Positions 16,756-24,735 of a stretch of DNA of 35,014 nucleotides are shown piece by piece (the stretch's first letter is position 1; each line of letters opens with the position of its first letter). The stretch lies in NCBI RefSeq assembly GCF_003429565.1, contig NZ_QUAK01000112.1:1-35014 (forward strand). The letters are read 5' to 3'. This stretch comes from Streptomyces triticagri. Its GTDB lineage: Bacteria; Actinomycetota; Actinomycetes; Streptomycetales; Streptomycetaceae. The translations under genes were made by a program, and so were the position numbers. A model generated the notes under the pieces. It was not told where the DNA came from, did no database searches, and saw nothing but the letters and a program-made list of their open reading frames with translations.

Positions 16756-17766
16756 GTGACTGCCGCCGACACCCAGGCCGTAGAAGCGAAGGCCCCCGTC
16801 GCCGGGGGCGTGAACGAACCGGGCACCCGGCCGCCCGCACCATCGGGGAGCGGCGGAAAGGGCCGCGCGGGGCGAGGGAGGAACGGCCTTCTTCCCTACC
16901 TCCTGATCCTCCCGGCCATCGTGGCGATCGCCGCCGTATACGCCTACCCCCTGGCTCGTACGGTGATCATGTCCTTCCAGGACATGGGGCGCCGCGAGCT
17001 GTGGACCGGTGAGTCACCGCCCTGGGTCGGGCTCGATCAATTCACCAACATCCTGGGCGACTCGGAGTTCTGGAGCGTCACCGGACGCACCGTGCTCTTC
17101 ATGACCGTGTGCGTGGTGCTCACCATGGGTCTCGGCCTGCTGATCGCCCTCCTCATGCAGCGCCTGACCACCTGGGTCCGCCTCACCCTGACCGTGGCCC
17201 TGATCGCCGCCTGGTCGATGCCGCTGCTCGTCGCCTCGTCCATCTTCCGCTGGCTCGCGGACTCCGACTACGGACTGCTCAACACCCTGATCGCCAAGGT
17301 CGCGGGGGAGGACTTCCTCGGCCACAACTGGTTCCTCAACCCCTGGCAGGGCTTCGCGGTCATCATCTGCCTGGTCGTCTGGGGCGCCATCCCGTTCGCG
17401 GTCATCACCCTGTACGCCGCGCTCACCCAGGTGCCCAAGGAGCTCGAAGAAGCAGCCCAGTTGGACGGCGCGAGCCCCTTCAGCGTCTACCGGTTCGTCA
17501 CCTGGCCGGTCATCAAGCCCGTCTTCATCATGGTCACCACGCTCTCGGTGATCTGGGACTTCAACGTGTTCGGCCAGATCTGGCTGCTGCGCGGCAACAA
17601 GCCCGAGCCCGAGTACGAGACCCTCGGCCTCTACTCGTTCTCCAAGGCCTTCGAGTCCACCTCCTTCAGCCAGGGCACCGCCATCGCCCTGATCACGGTC
17701 GTCCTGCTGTCCGGCGTCGCCGTGTACTACCTGCGTCAGCTGATCAAGACAGGAGAGGTCGAATGA
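16756..17766 (+). CDS. dasB: DasB, ABC sugar-importer permease
   Basis: 336 residues. A cytosolic Ala/Gly/Pro-rich leader of about 45 residues is followed by six membrane helices (first at LLPYLLILPAIVAIAAVYAYP). The EAA loop that docks the ATPase is EEAAQLDGASPFSVYRFVTW, ahead of VIKPVFIMV. With DasC it forms the channel for chitobiose and chitin oligomers bound by DasA. No ATPase gene is present here; in Streptomyces the shared ATPase MsiK, encoded elsewhere, energises such importers. The GTG start follows CGGAAGG. The stop overlaps dasC by 4 bases (ATGA). Confidence 0.95.
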   Translation: MTAADTQAVEAKAPVAGGVNEPGTRPPAPSGSGGKGRAGRGRNGLLPYLLILPAIVAIAAVYAYPLARTVIMSFQDMGRRELWTGESPPWVGLDQFTNILGDSEFWSVTGRTVLFMTVCVVLTMGLGLLIALLMQRLTTWVRLTLTVALIAAWSMPLLVASSIFRWLADSDYGLLNTLIAKVAGEDFLGHNWFLNPWQGFAVIICLVVWGAIPFAVITLYAALTQVPKELEEAAQLDGASPFSVYRFVTWPVIKPVFIMVTTLSVIWDFNVFGQIWLLRGNKPEPEYETLGLYSFSKAFESTSFSQGTAIALITVVLLSGVAVYYLRQLIKTGEVE

Positions 17767-18653
17767 GCGCCTCCGCCCCGGTGAGCCGTACGCCGGCCGC
17801 TCCGTCCGAGCCGCGCGTGCTGCGCCCCGACCGCAAGAAGTCCCGCTTCGGCTACAACGTCATCGGCCTGGCCGTCGCCGCCGTGATGGCCTTCCCCGTC
17901 TACTGGCTGATCGTCAGCGCCCTGCGCCCGAACCACGAGATCCGGTCGTACGACCAGACCCTGTGGCCGTCGTCGATCACCTTCGACAACTTCGCGCGGG
18001 CCGCGAAGCAGGCGAACTTCGGCACCGCGATCCAGTCGAGCCTGATCGTCTCCATCACGGCCGTGCTCGGCGGCATGATCATCGCGACCTTCGCGGCCCT
18101 GGCGATCGGCCGCTTCCGGTTCTTCGGACGCAAGTCCCTGCTGCTCGTGCTCATCCTGGTCCAGATGCTGCCGCCGACCGCGATGCTGATCCCGATCTAC
18201 GCCCAGCTGAACTCGATGGGCGGGCTGAACGAGTACTGGGGCCTGATCGTCGTCTATCTGGTCTCCACACTGCCGTTCGCGGTCGTGATGATCCGCGGCT
18301 TCGTGGTCAACATCCCGGTGGAGCTCGAGGAGTCCGCGATGGTCGACGGGTGCACCCGGATGGGTGCCTTCCGCCGGGTGGTGTTCCCGCTGCTCGCCCC
18401 CGGTCTCGCGGCCGCGTCGATCTTCGCCCTGGTGAACGCGTGGAACGAGTACCTCTTCGCGTACATCCTGATGAACGACAACGACAAGTACACGCTCAAC
18501 GTGTGGCTGATGACCTTCACCACCGAGCGAGGCACCGACTACGGCGCGCTGATGGCCGCGTCCACCATGATCGCCCTGCCGGTGGTGATCTTCTTCATGA
18601 TCATCCAGAAGAAGATGGCCACGGGGCTCACCTCCGGCGCTGTGAAGGGATGA
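17763..18653 (+). CDS. dasC: DasC, ABC sugar-importer permease
   Basis: 296 residues, the second permease of the DasABC importer, with six membrane helices (first at VIGLAVAAVMAFPVYWLIV). The EAA loop is EESAMVDGCTRMGAFRRVVF, followed by PLLAPGLAAASIF. The typical family NAWNEYLFAYIL helix and the C-terminal FFMIIQKKMATGLTSGAVKG are present. Start overlaps the dasB stop (ATGA), so the two permeases are coupled for equal production. Only 10 bases separate it from dasD. Confidence 0.95.
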   Translation: MSASAPVSRTPAAPSEPRVLRPDRKKSRFGYNVIGLAVAAVMAFPVYWLIVSALRPNHEIRSYDQTLWPSSITFDNFARAAKQANFGTAIQSSLIVSITAVLGGMIIATFAALAIGRFRFFGRKSLLLVLILVQMLPPTAMLIPIYAQLNSMGGLNEYWGLIVVYLVSTLPFAVVMIRGFVVNIPVELEESAMVDGCTRMGAFRRVVFPLLAPGLAAASIFALVNAWNEYLFAYILMNDNDKYTLNVWLMTFTTERGTDYGALMAASTMIALPVVIFFMIIQKKMATGLTSGAVKG

Positions 18654-18663
18654 CTCCGCCTCC

Positions 18664-20184
18664 ATGACCACACTCGCCCGCGGCACGGACACGCTCACCC
18701 GCGACGTCCTCACCGTCCTGCAGCCCGGCTTCACCGGGACCACCGCCCCCGACTGGCTGCTGCGCAGGATCGACGAAGGTCTGCACTCCGTCGGCCTGTT
18801 CGGCCGGAACATCGCCTCCGAGGAGCAACTGGCCGCGCTCACCGCCCAGTTGCGCGCCGAGCGCGGTGACGTACTGGTCGCCATCGACGAGGAGGGCGGC
18901 GACGTCACCCGGCTCGAGGTGCGCACCGGCTCGTCGTTCCCCGGCAACCACGCCCTCGGCGCCGTCGACGACCCCGAGCTCACCCGCCAGGTGGCCACCG
19001 AACTGGGCCGCCGGCTCGCCGCCTGCGGAGTCAACCTCAACTGGGCGCCGTCCGCCGACGTCAACTCCAACTCCGAGAACCCGGTGATCGGCGTACGCTC
19101 CTTCGGCGCAGACCCGGACCTCGTCGCCCGGCACACCGCCGCGTACATCACCGGTCTGCAGTCGGCCGGCGTGGCCGCCTGCGCCAAGCACTTCCCCGGA
19201 CACGGCGACACCTCGGTGGACTCGCACCACGCGATGCCGCGCATCGACGCCGACCCGGACACCCTGCGGGTCCGCGAGCTGGTGCCGTTCCGTGCGGCCA
19301 TCGAGGCCGGCACCAAGGCCGTGATGAGCGCGCACATCCTGCTGCCGGCCCTGGACGCCACCCACCCGGCCACGCTCAGCCCGGCCATCCTCGCCGGACT
19401 GCTGCGCCGGGAGCTGGGCCACGACGGCCTGATCGTCACCGACGGCATGGAGATGCAGGCGATCTCCGCCACGTACGGCATCGAGCGCGGCAGTGTGCTC
19501 GCCATCGCGGCCGGCGCGGACGCCATCTGTGTGGGCGGCGGACTCGCCGACGAGGACACCGTGCTGCGACTGCGCGACGCGCTGGTCGCCGCGGTGAAGT
19601 CCGGCGAACTGCCCGAGGAGCGCCTCGCCGACGCGGCAGCGCGGGTACGGGCGCTCGGCGAGTGGACCGCGGCGGCCTCCTCCGCCGCGCACCGCGAACC
19701 GGTCGCCCCGCGCACCGACATCGGCCTGGTCGCGGCCCGCCGGGCGCTGCGGGTCACCCGCACCGAGACCGTGGTCGAGCCGCTGACCGAGGCCCCCTAC
19801 GTCGCGGCCTTCACGCCGGTCGCCAACATCGCCGTGGGCGACGAGACCCCCTGGGGCGTCGCCGCGGAGCTGGCGCGCCTGCTGCCCGGCACCGAGACCG
19901 GCAGCTACGCGGGGGCGGACGCCGAGGCGGACGTACGCACCCTCGTGGCGGGCCTCCTGGCGGCCGCGGGGGACCGGCGGGTGGTCGCCGTGGTCCGCGA
20001 CGTGCACCGTCACCCCTGGATGGCGTCCGCCTTGGACGAACTGCTCGCCGCCCGGCCCGAGTCGGTCGTCGTCGAGATGGGCGTCCCGGGCGCCCCGCCG
20101 TGCGGCGCCCTGCACCTCGCCACGCACGGCGCGGCCCGGGTCTGCGCCGTGGCCGCGGCAGAGGTGATCACCGGCCGTCGGTAG
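18664..20184 (+). CDS. dasD: Glycoside hydrolase family 3 beta-N-acetylglucosaminidase
   Basis: 506 residues without signal peptide, hence intracellular: it should cut imported chitobiose to GlcNAc. The GH3 catalytic barrel spans about 10-340. KHFPGHGDTSVDSHH (175-189) carries the Asp186/His188 dyad that acts as general acid in GH3 N-acetylglucosaminidases, and LIVTDGMEMQAI gives Asp260 as nucleophile. The C-terminal about 150 residues form an extra alpha/beta domain. It follows dasC by 10 bases and is likely co-transcribed with dasBC. The last codons contain the first copy of an 18-bp direct repeat. Confidence 0.93.
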   Translation: MTTLARGTDTLTRDVLTVLQPGFTGTTAPDWLLRRIDEGLHSVGLFGRNIASEEQLAALTAQLRAERGDVLVAIDEEGGDVTRLEVRTGSSFPGNHALGAVDDPELTRQVATELGRRLAACGVNLNWAPSADVNSNSENPVIGVRSFGADPDLVARHTAAYITGLQSAGVAACAKHFPGHGDTSVDSHHAMPRIDADPDTLRVRELVPFRAAIEAGTKAVMSAHILLPALDATHPATLSPAILAGLLRRELGHDGLIVTDGMEMQAISATYGIERGSVLAIAAGADAICVGGGLADEDTVLRLRDALVAAVKSGELPEERLADAAARVRALGEWTAAASSAAHREPVAPRTDIGLVAARRALRVTRTETVVEPLTEAPYVAAFTPVANIAVGDETPWGVAAELARLLPGTETGSYAGADAEADVRTLVAGLLAAAGDRRVVAVVRDVHRHPWMASALDELLAARPESVVVEMGVPGAPPCGALHLATHGAARVCAVAAAEVITGRR

Positions 20185-20204
20185 CCGAGGTGATCACCGG
20201 CCGT
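20161..20204 (+). repeat. Tandem direct repeat at the dasD stop codon
   Basis: GAGGTGATCACCGGCCGT occurs at 20161-20178 (last codons of dasD) and again at 20187-20204 (after the stop), period 26. One extra mismatched base would extend each copy by three. It looks like a recent short tandem duplication, not a regulatory array. Confidence 0.75.
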
Positions 20205-20264
20205 AGACGAGTGCCCGAGCCGGCCGCGTGCGTCGGCGGTGCGGCTCGGGATCCGTCCGTACGA

Positions 20265-20310
20265 CGCACGACTGCCGGGCACCCCATGACGGGTGCCCGG
20301 CAGTCGTGCG
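20265..20310. terminator. Perfect 20-bp stem, bidirectional terminator between dasD and nagB
   Basis: CGCACGACTGCCGGGCACCC (20265-20284) and its exact reverse complement (20291-20310) flank a 6-nt loop CATGAC. It lies between convergent genes, 81 bases after dasD and 16 bases after the nagB stop codon, so it should stop transcription from both sides. Confidence 0.9.
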
Positions 20311-20325
20311 TGCGGGGGAGAGGCG

Positions 20326-21111
20326 TCAGATCCCCTGCCAGTCCGGCTTGTTGACGTAGGCGTGCCGGAAGTAGTCGGCCAGCTTCAGCTTGGACGCCGC
20401 CGCCTCGTCGACCACCACCGTCGCGTGCCGGTGCAGCTGCAGCGCCGAGGCGGGCACCACGGCGGCCACCGGGCCCTCGACCGTCGCGGCCACCGCATCG
20501 GCCTTGCCCTCGCCCGTGGCGAGCAGCACCAGGTGCCTGGCCTCCAGGATGGTGCCGATGCCCTGGGTGATCACATGGTGCGGGACCTGCTCGATGTCAC
20601 CGTCGAAGAACCGGGCGTTGTCCACCCGGGTCTGCTCGGTGAGCGTCTTGATCCGGGTGCGCGAAGCAAGCGACGAGCAGGGCTCGTTGAAGCCGATGTG
20701 CCCGTCGGTGCCGATGCCGAGCAGTTGCAGATCGACCCCGCCGGCGTCGGCAAGGGCCTGGTCGTACGCCTCGCACGCACCCTGCACGTCCTCGGCGCTG
20801 CCGTCCGGACCCATGAAGGAGTCCTCGCCGAGCCCCAGCGGCGCAACGACCTCGCGCAGCACCACCGAGCGGTACGACTCGGGGTGCCCGGCGGGCAGTC
20901 CCACGTACTCGTCGAGCTGGCAGATCCGGGCCCGCGAGGCGTCCACCTCGCCGGCGCCGGCCTTGGCCGTCAGCGCCTCGTAGATCGGCAGCGGCGTGGA
21001 GCCGGTGGCCACGCCGAGCAATGCGTCGGGCTTGCGCCGCAGCAGGCCGGCCATGGCCTCCGCGATGAGCTCTCCGCCTGCCTTGGCGTCCGGGACGATG
21101 ACAACTTCCAC
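20326..21111 (-). CDS. nagB: Glucosamine-6-phosphate deaminase
   Basis: 261 residues, the standard length. Converts GlcN-6-P to fructose-6-P and ammonia, feeding chitin-derived aminosugar into glycolysis. Conserved residues: ATGSTPLPIYE phosphate loop (35-45), QLDEYVG with Asp67, and LGIGTDGHIGFNEP with Asp136 and His138, matching the catalytic Asp72/Asp141/His143 of E. coli NagB. The GTG giving VEVVIVPDAKAGGE is chosen because this is the usual Streptomyces NagB N-terminus; an upstream ATG at 21141 would add 10 residues. A dre site lies 42 bases upstream, in the region shared with the divergent SIS gene. Confidence 0.96.
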   Translation of the reverse strand: MEVVIVPDAKAGGELIAEAMAGLLRRKPDALLGVATGSTPLPIYEALTAKAGAGEVDASRARICQLDEYVGLPAGHPESYRSVVLREVVAPLGLGEDSFMGPDGSAEDVQGACEAYDQALADAGGVDLQLLGIGTDGHIGFNEPCSSLASRTRIKTLTEQTRVDNARFFDGDIEQVPHHVITQGIGTILEARHLVLLATGEGKADAVAATVEGPVAAVVPASALQLHRHATVVVDEAAASKLKLADYFRHAYVNKPDWQGI

Positions 21112-21153
21112 GCTTGGCCTGCCGATCTGGTGAAGGGGCATCGGGTCACTGCA

Positions 21154-21169
21154 TGTGGTATAGACCAAT
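21154..21169. promoter_or_regulatory. dre operator (DasR site) between nagB and the SIS gene
   Basis: TGTGGTATAGACCAAT matches the dre consensus at 13 of 16 positions and keeps both half-site cores. Lying between divergent promoters, it could repress both nagB and the SIS-domain gene until aminosugar phosphates accumulate. Confidence 0.8.
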
Positions 21170-21341
21170 CTAGCAGAGTGTGCCCATCGGCACACCCGCT
21201 ACTGCTCCGCCCGGACGCACCGCGACCGGGCGCACCGCGACCGGGCGGCCCGGGATCACCCGCGGCTCCGGCTGGCGACGGCGGCGACCCCCGTGGTCGA
21301 CTTGGAACAGCCCCGCGGCCGCCCCTGGGAGGAAGACCGGA

Positions 21342-22412
21342 ATGTCCGCCACGACGAGCGCCCGGCACAGCGAGCGACCGGGCAGCATCATGTCCGGCGA
21401 GATGGCGGAGCAGCCCGCGGTGCTGCGCCGCATCCTCACGGACGGTGCGCCACGCATCCGCGAGACCGCCGCCCGGATCGCCGCCAAGAACCCGCGCTTC
21501 GTCCTGCTCACCGCCCGCGGCACCTCCGACAACGCCGCCCTGTACGCGAAGTACCTGCTGGAGATCCGGCTCGGTCTGCCCTGCGGCCTCGCCTCGATGT
21601 CCACCACCACGGCGTACGGGGCGAAGCCGGACCTCACCGACGTGCTGGTGATCACCGTCAGCCAGTCCGGTGGCTCACCGGACCTGGTGGCCTCGACACG
21701 GGCCGCGCGCGAGGCCGGCGCGATCACGCTCGCGGTGACCAACAACCCGGACTCGCCGCTCGCCGCCGTCTCCGAGTTCCACCTCGACATCCTGGCCGGA
21801 CCGGAGCGGGCACTGCCCGCGACCAAGACGTACACCGCGTCCCTGCTCGCCCTCTACCTCTTCGTCGAGGGCCTGCGCGGCGGCGACGGCGCCGCGGCGG
21901 ACGGGCTGCCGGACCAGGCCGCCGGGCTGCTCGCGCGCCAGGACGAGGTGCGCGGGCTCGCCGCCCGCTACCGCTTCGCCGAACGCATGGTCATCACCTC
22001 CCGCGGCTACGGATACCCGACCGCCAAGGAGGCCGCCCTCAAGCTGATGGAGACCAGCTACATCCCCGCTCTGTCGTACTCCGGTGCCGACCTGCTGCAC
22101 GGCCCGCTCGCCATGGTCGACAACATCTCTCCGGTGATCGCCGTCGTCACCGACGGCCGCGGCGGCGAAGCCCTGCAGCCCGTACTCGACCGGCTGCGCG
22201 GCCGCGGCGCCGACCTCGTGGTGATCGGCCCGAAGGCACAGGTGGAAGCGGCTTCGGCCGGCTTCGAACTCCCCACCGCGGGCGTCGCCGAGGAGGTGCA
22301 GCCGATCCTCGAGATCATCCCGCTGCAGCTGCTCGCCTACGAGGTGACCATCGCCCGTGGCCAGGACCCCGACGCCCCGCGCGCCCTGGCGAAGGTCACC
22401 GAGACCCGCTGA
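21342..22412 (+). CDS. Double SIS-domain aminosugar-phosphate protein (GlmS isomerase-domain/AgaS type)
   Basis: 356 residues with two sugar-isomerase (SIS) domains and no N-terminal glutaminase domain. The first (about 45-185) has LTARGTSDNAALYAKYL and ITVSQSGGSPD, the phosphosugar-binding loops; the second (about 205-340) has ITSRGYGYPTAKEAALKLME and the GADLLHGPLAM segment of GlmS. It should bind or convert a ketose or aminosugar 6-phosphate. Candidates are GlcN-6-P deaminase or dehydratase (as for the Streptomyces SIS protein reported as NagS) or an aldose-ketose isomerase. GGGAGGAAG precedes the ATG by 8 bases. Position opposite nagB across a dre site supports a role in GlcNAc catabolism. 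Confidence 0.82.
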   Translation: MSATTSARHSERPGSIMSGEMAEQPAVLRRILTDGAPRIRETAARIAAKNPRFVLLTARGTSDNAALYAKYLLEIRLGLPCGLASMSTTTAYGAKPDLTDVLVITVSQSGGSPDLVASTRAAREAGAITLAVTNNPDSPLAAVSEFHLDILAGPERALPATKTYTASLLALYLFVEGLRGGDGAAADGLPDQAAGLLARQDEVRGLAARYRFAERMVITSRGYGYPTAKEAALKLMETSYIPALSYSGADLLHGPLAMVDNISPVIAVVTDGRGGEALQPVLDRLRGRGADLVVIGPKAQVEAASAGFELPTAGVAEEVQPILEIIPLQLLAYEVTIARGQDPDAPRALAKVTETR

Positions 22413-22541
22413 GCGCCGCGACCGGTGAACCGCTGCGGCACACCCGCCGTGCTCCTGGGTGCAGGGCCTTCGTACGGTGCCATCGGTACCTGTTGGAGAA
22501 AACCACGGAAACTCACACCGCCGCACGCATGGACACCGGAG

Positions 22542-22557
22542 AATGGTCTAGTCCACA
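22542..22557. promoter_or_regulatory. dre-like palindrome downstream of the SIS gene
   Basis: AATGGTCTAGTCCACA matches the dre consensus at 13 of 16 positions, including an intact TGGTCTAG left half. It is 130 bases after the SIS stop and 260 before the sensor-kinase gene, without an obvious gene start nearby. Confidence 0.5.
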
Positions 22558-22713
22558 ATGCAGTAGTCCACCCTGGAGTGGACAGGCTCCCGCTCTCCCC
22601 GCACAGGAGAGCGGAGCGAGGCACCGGCGCTCTCTGCCCTGACTGCGCCGGAGCCTCCACTCGGCCGCCGGGACCGCACACCCGCCGGCCGATGCAACCC
22701 GGGCTGCGGTGCC

Positions 22714-22735
22714 GGGAGGGCTGAGGGTCCCTCCC
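22714..22735 (+). terminator. Candidate terminator hairpin upstream of the sensor kinase
   Basis: GGGAGGG (22714-22720) pairs perfectly with CCCTCCC (22729-22735) around an 8-nt loop. It could end transcripts running out of the SIS gene. Modest stem length makes this tentative. Confidence 0.45.
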
Positions 22736-22805
22736 GAGCGCCGCGGCCCGCGGGTGTCTGCGGGGCCCGCCCACCGGCCGTGACCAGGCACGACTCCCGG
22801 CCGGG

Positions 22806-22817
22806 TACGCTCGGCCC
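22806..22817 (+). promoter_or_regulatory. -10 element of a leaderless promoter for the sensor kinase
   Basis: TACGCT (22806-22811) is followed by exactly 6 bases and then the GTG start codon. This spacing places the transcript start at the start codon, the common leaderless arrangement in Streptomyces; no Shine-Dalgarno sequence is present. No clear -35 box is seen. Confidence 0.6.
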
Positions 22818-24308
22818 GTGCCCTCCATGAACGAACTCGTACGCCAGCACACCGCCCTCGGCGACACCGACCTCGAGTGGCTGCATCTGCTGGTCTCGGA
22901 GTGGCAGCTGCTCTCCGACCTCTCGTTCGCCGACCTGGTCCTGTGGGTCCCGACCCGGGACGGCACGCGCTATGTCTCGGTCGCCCAGATGCGGCCCAAC
23001 ACCGGCCCCACCTCGTACCAGGACGACATGGTCGGGCACCTGGTCCCGCGCGGCCGCCGCCCGCTCCTGGACGCCGCGCTCGACGACGGGCGCATCGTGC
23101 GCGAGGGGGACCCGGAGTGGCGAGAGGAGGTGCCGGTCCGAGTCGAGTCCATCCCGGTACGCCGGGACGGCCGGGTCCTCGGCGTCATCGCCCGCAACAC
23201 CAATCTGCTCACCGTCCGCACCCCGTCCCGCCTCGAACTCACCTATCTGCAGTCGGCGTCCGACCTGGCCCAGATGATCGCCGCGGGTTCCTTCCCCTTC
23301 CCCGACCAGCAGGTCGACATGGACGCCTCGCCGCGCGTCGGCGACGGACTCATCCGGCTCGACGCCGACGGCATCGTCCAGTACGCCTCGCCCAACGCCC
23401 TCTCCGCGTACCACCGGCTCGGCCTCGCCGCCGATCTGGTCGGCCACCACCTCGGCACCGCCACGGCCGAACTCGCCCCGTCCCGCGGCCCGGTGGACGA
23501 AGCCCTGGTCAAACTCGCCAGCGGCTACGCCCCGCGCGAGACCGAGGTCGAGGGCGACGACGGCGTCATCCAGCTCCGCGCGATCCCGCTCAAGCCGAAG
23601 GGCACCCGCATCGGCTCCCTGGTGCTCTGCCGCGACGTCACGGAACTGCGCCGCCGCGAACGGGAGTTGATCACCAAGGACGCCACCATCCGGGAGATCC
23701 ACCACCGGGTGAAGAACAACCTGCAGACGGTGGCCGCCCTGCTCAGACTGCAGGCCCGGCGCATCGGCTCGGAGCGCGGCCGCGAGGCCCTGGAGGAGGC
23801 GGTACGTCGGGTCGGCTCCATCGCCATCGTCCACGAGACGCTGTCCCAGAACCTGGACGAGCGCGTCGAGTTCGACGAGATCGCCGACCGGGTGCTCGCG
23901 ATGGTCGCCGAGATCTCACCGGGCAAGGTCACCGGACGGCGCACCGGCCGCTTCGGCATCCTGGACGCCGAGGTCGCCACGCCCCTGTCGATGGTCCTCA
24001 CCGAGGTACTGCAGAACGCCCTGGAACACGGCTTCGGCGAGGGCGAGCACGGCACCGTCGAGGTCTCCGCGGTCCGCGGCGGCACCAGCAAGGAGCGCCG
24101 GCTGCTCGTCACCGTGCAGGACGACGGCGTGGGGCTGCCCGAAGGCTTCGACGTCCGGCAGGCGGGCAATCTGGGCCTGCAGATCGTACGCACCCTGGTC
24201 GAGGGGGAGTTGGGCGGCACCTTCGACATGGTCCCGGCGCCGGAGCGCGGTACGCGGGTGATCCTCGACATTCCGGTCCGAGCCGAGAAGGTCCGCCCCG
24301 ATCAGTAG
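22818..24308 (+). CDS. PdtaS-like soluble sensor histidine kinase (GAF-PAS-HisKA_2-HATPase)
   Basis: 496 residues, no membrane helix. Order: GAF-type sensor (about 20-155), PAS domain (about 175-275, LIRLDADGIVQYASPNALSAY), then the HisKA_2 dimerisation helix TIREIHHRVKNNLQTVAALL with phospho-acceptor His296, and an HATPase domain with N-box EVLQNALEHGF (Asn400) and G-box DDGVGLPEGF. This is the family of mycobacterial PdtaS, whose partner PdtaR is an ANTAR RNA-binding antiterminator. No response regulator is encoded here, so it is an orphan whose partner lies elsewhere. The neighbouring wblE mirrors the pdtaS-whiB1 pairing of mycobacteria. The GTG start is probably leaderless. Confidence 0.88.
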   Translation: MPSMNELVRQHTALGDTDLEWLHLLVSEWQLLSDLSFADLVLWVPTRDGTRYVSVAQMRPNTGPTSYQDDMVGHLVPRGRRPLLDAALDDGRIVREGDPEWREEVPVRVESIPVRRDGRVLGVIARNTNLLTVRTPSRLELTYLQSASDLAQMIAAGSFPFPDQQVDMDASPRVGDGLIRLDADGIVQYASPNALSAYHRLGLAADLVGHHLGTATAELAPSRGPVDEALVKLASGYAPRETEVEGDDGVIQLRAIPLKPKGTRIGSLVLCRDVTELRRRERELITKDATIREIHHRVKNNLQTVAALLRLQARRIGSERGREALEEAVRRVGSIAIVHETLSQNLDERVEFDEIADRVLAMVAEISPGKVTGRRTGRFGILDAEVATPLSMVLTEVLQNALEHGFGEGEHGTVEVSAVRGGTSKERRLLVTVQDDGVGLPEGFDVRQAGNLGLQIVRTLVEGELGGTFDMVPAPERGTRVILDIPVRAEKVRPDQ

Positions 24309-24332
24309 CCGCACAACCCGGTAGCCGCACAA

Positions 24333-24372
24333 CAGTGAGCCCCGGACCGTGGTGCGGTCCGGGGCTTCACTG
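24333..24372. terminator. Strong hairpin terminator after the sensor kinase
   Basis: CAGTGA-GCCCCGGACCG (24333-24349) pairs with CGGTCCGGGGC-t-TCACTG (24355-24372), 17 base pairs with a single bulged T and a 5-nt loop. It begins 24 bases after the kinase stop. It lies between convergent genes (kinase and wblE), though 105 bases from the wblE stop. Confidence 0.85.
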
Positions 24373-24477
24373 TCTACGGCTGAGCGCATTGAGGGTACTG
24401 CGCGCTGCGGCTCGGGGGCGGGAGATGCGTACTCGCCGTACGCGCCGCCGGGCTCAGGCTCGTGATGGGGTGGGGCG

Positions 24478-24735
24478 TCAGGCGCTGGCCTGGCGGGCCC
24501 GGTTGCGAGCGGCGCGGCGCTTCATCGCGCGGCGCTCGTCCTCGCTGAGGCCACCCCAGACGCCGGAGTCCTGGCCGGACTCGAGCGCCCACTGCAGGCA
24601 CTGCTCCACGACGGGGCAGCGACGGCAGACGGCCTTGGCTTCCTCGATCTGCAGCAGCGCAGGACCGGTGTTGCCGATGGGGAAGAACAGCTCGGGGTCT
24701 TCCTCGCGGCAAACGGCGTTGTGACGCCAGTCCAT
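24478..24735 (-). CDS. wblE: WhiB-family iron-sulfur transcription factor WblE (WhiB1 type)
   Basis: 85 residues. The four Fe-S cluster cysteines are Cys9, Cys37, Cys40 and Cys46 (NAVC ... AVCRRCPVVEQC), followed by the GVWGG turn and a basic C-terminal tail (RRAMKRRAARNRAR) that contacts DNA. Sequence and spacing match Streptomyces WblE and mycobacterial WhiB1, an essential regulator that works with the principal sigma factor and whose cluster reacts with nitric oxide. The ATG giving MDWRHNAVC is chosen for its GAGAGG site 8 bases upstream; an in-frame start 10 codons earlier is unlikely. The leader holds a CRP-like palindrome. Confidence 0.95.
   Translation of the reverse strand: MDWRHNAVCREEDPELFFPIGNTGPALLQIEEAKAVCRRCPVVEQCLQWALESGQDSGVWGGLSEDERRAMKRRAARNRARQASA

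Larger units (their letters stand above)
22413..22817. other. 405-bp region without a convincing gene, with a dre-like site and a hairpin
   Basis: No frame shows protein-like content or a good ribosome site. It contains a dre-like palindrome (22542-22557), a nearby GTCCAC-CCTGGA-GTGGAC inverted repeat (22567-22584), a hairpin (22714-22735) and, at its right end, the TACGCT -10 of the leaderless sensor-kinase gene. Confidence 0.55.

Noticed and set aside
22425..22724. Possible 99-residue protein between the SIS gene and the sensor kinase
   Set aside because: No ribosome site, no domain pattern, third-position bias absent; region looks regulatory.
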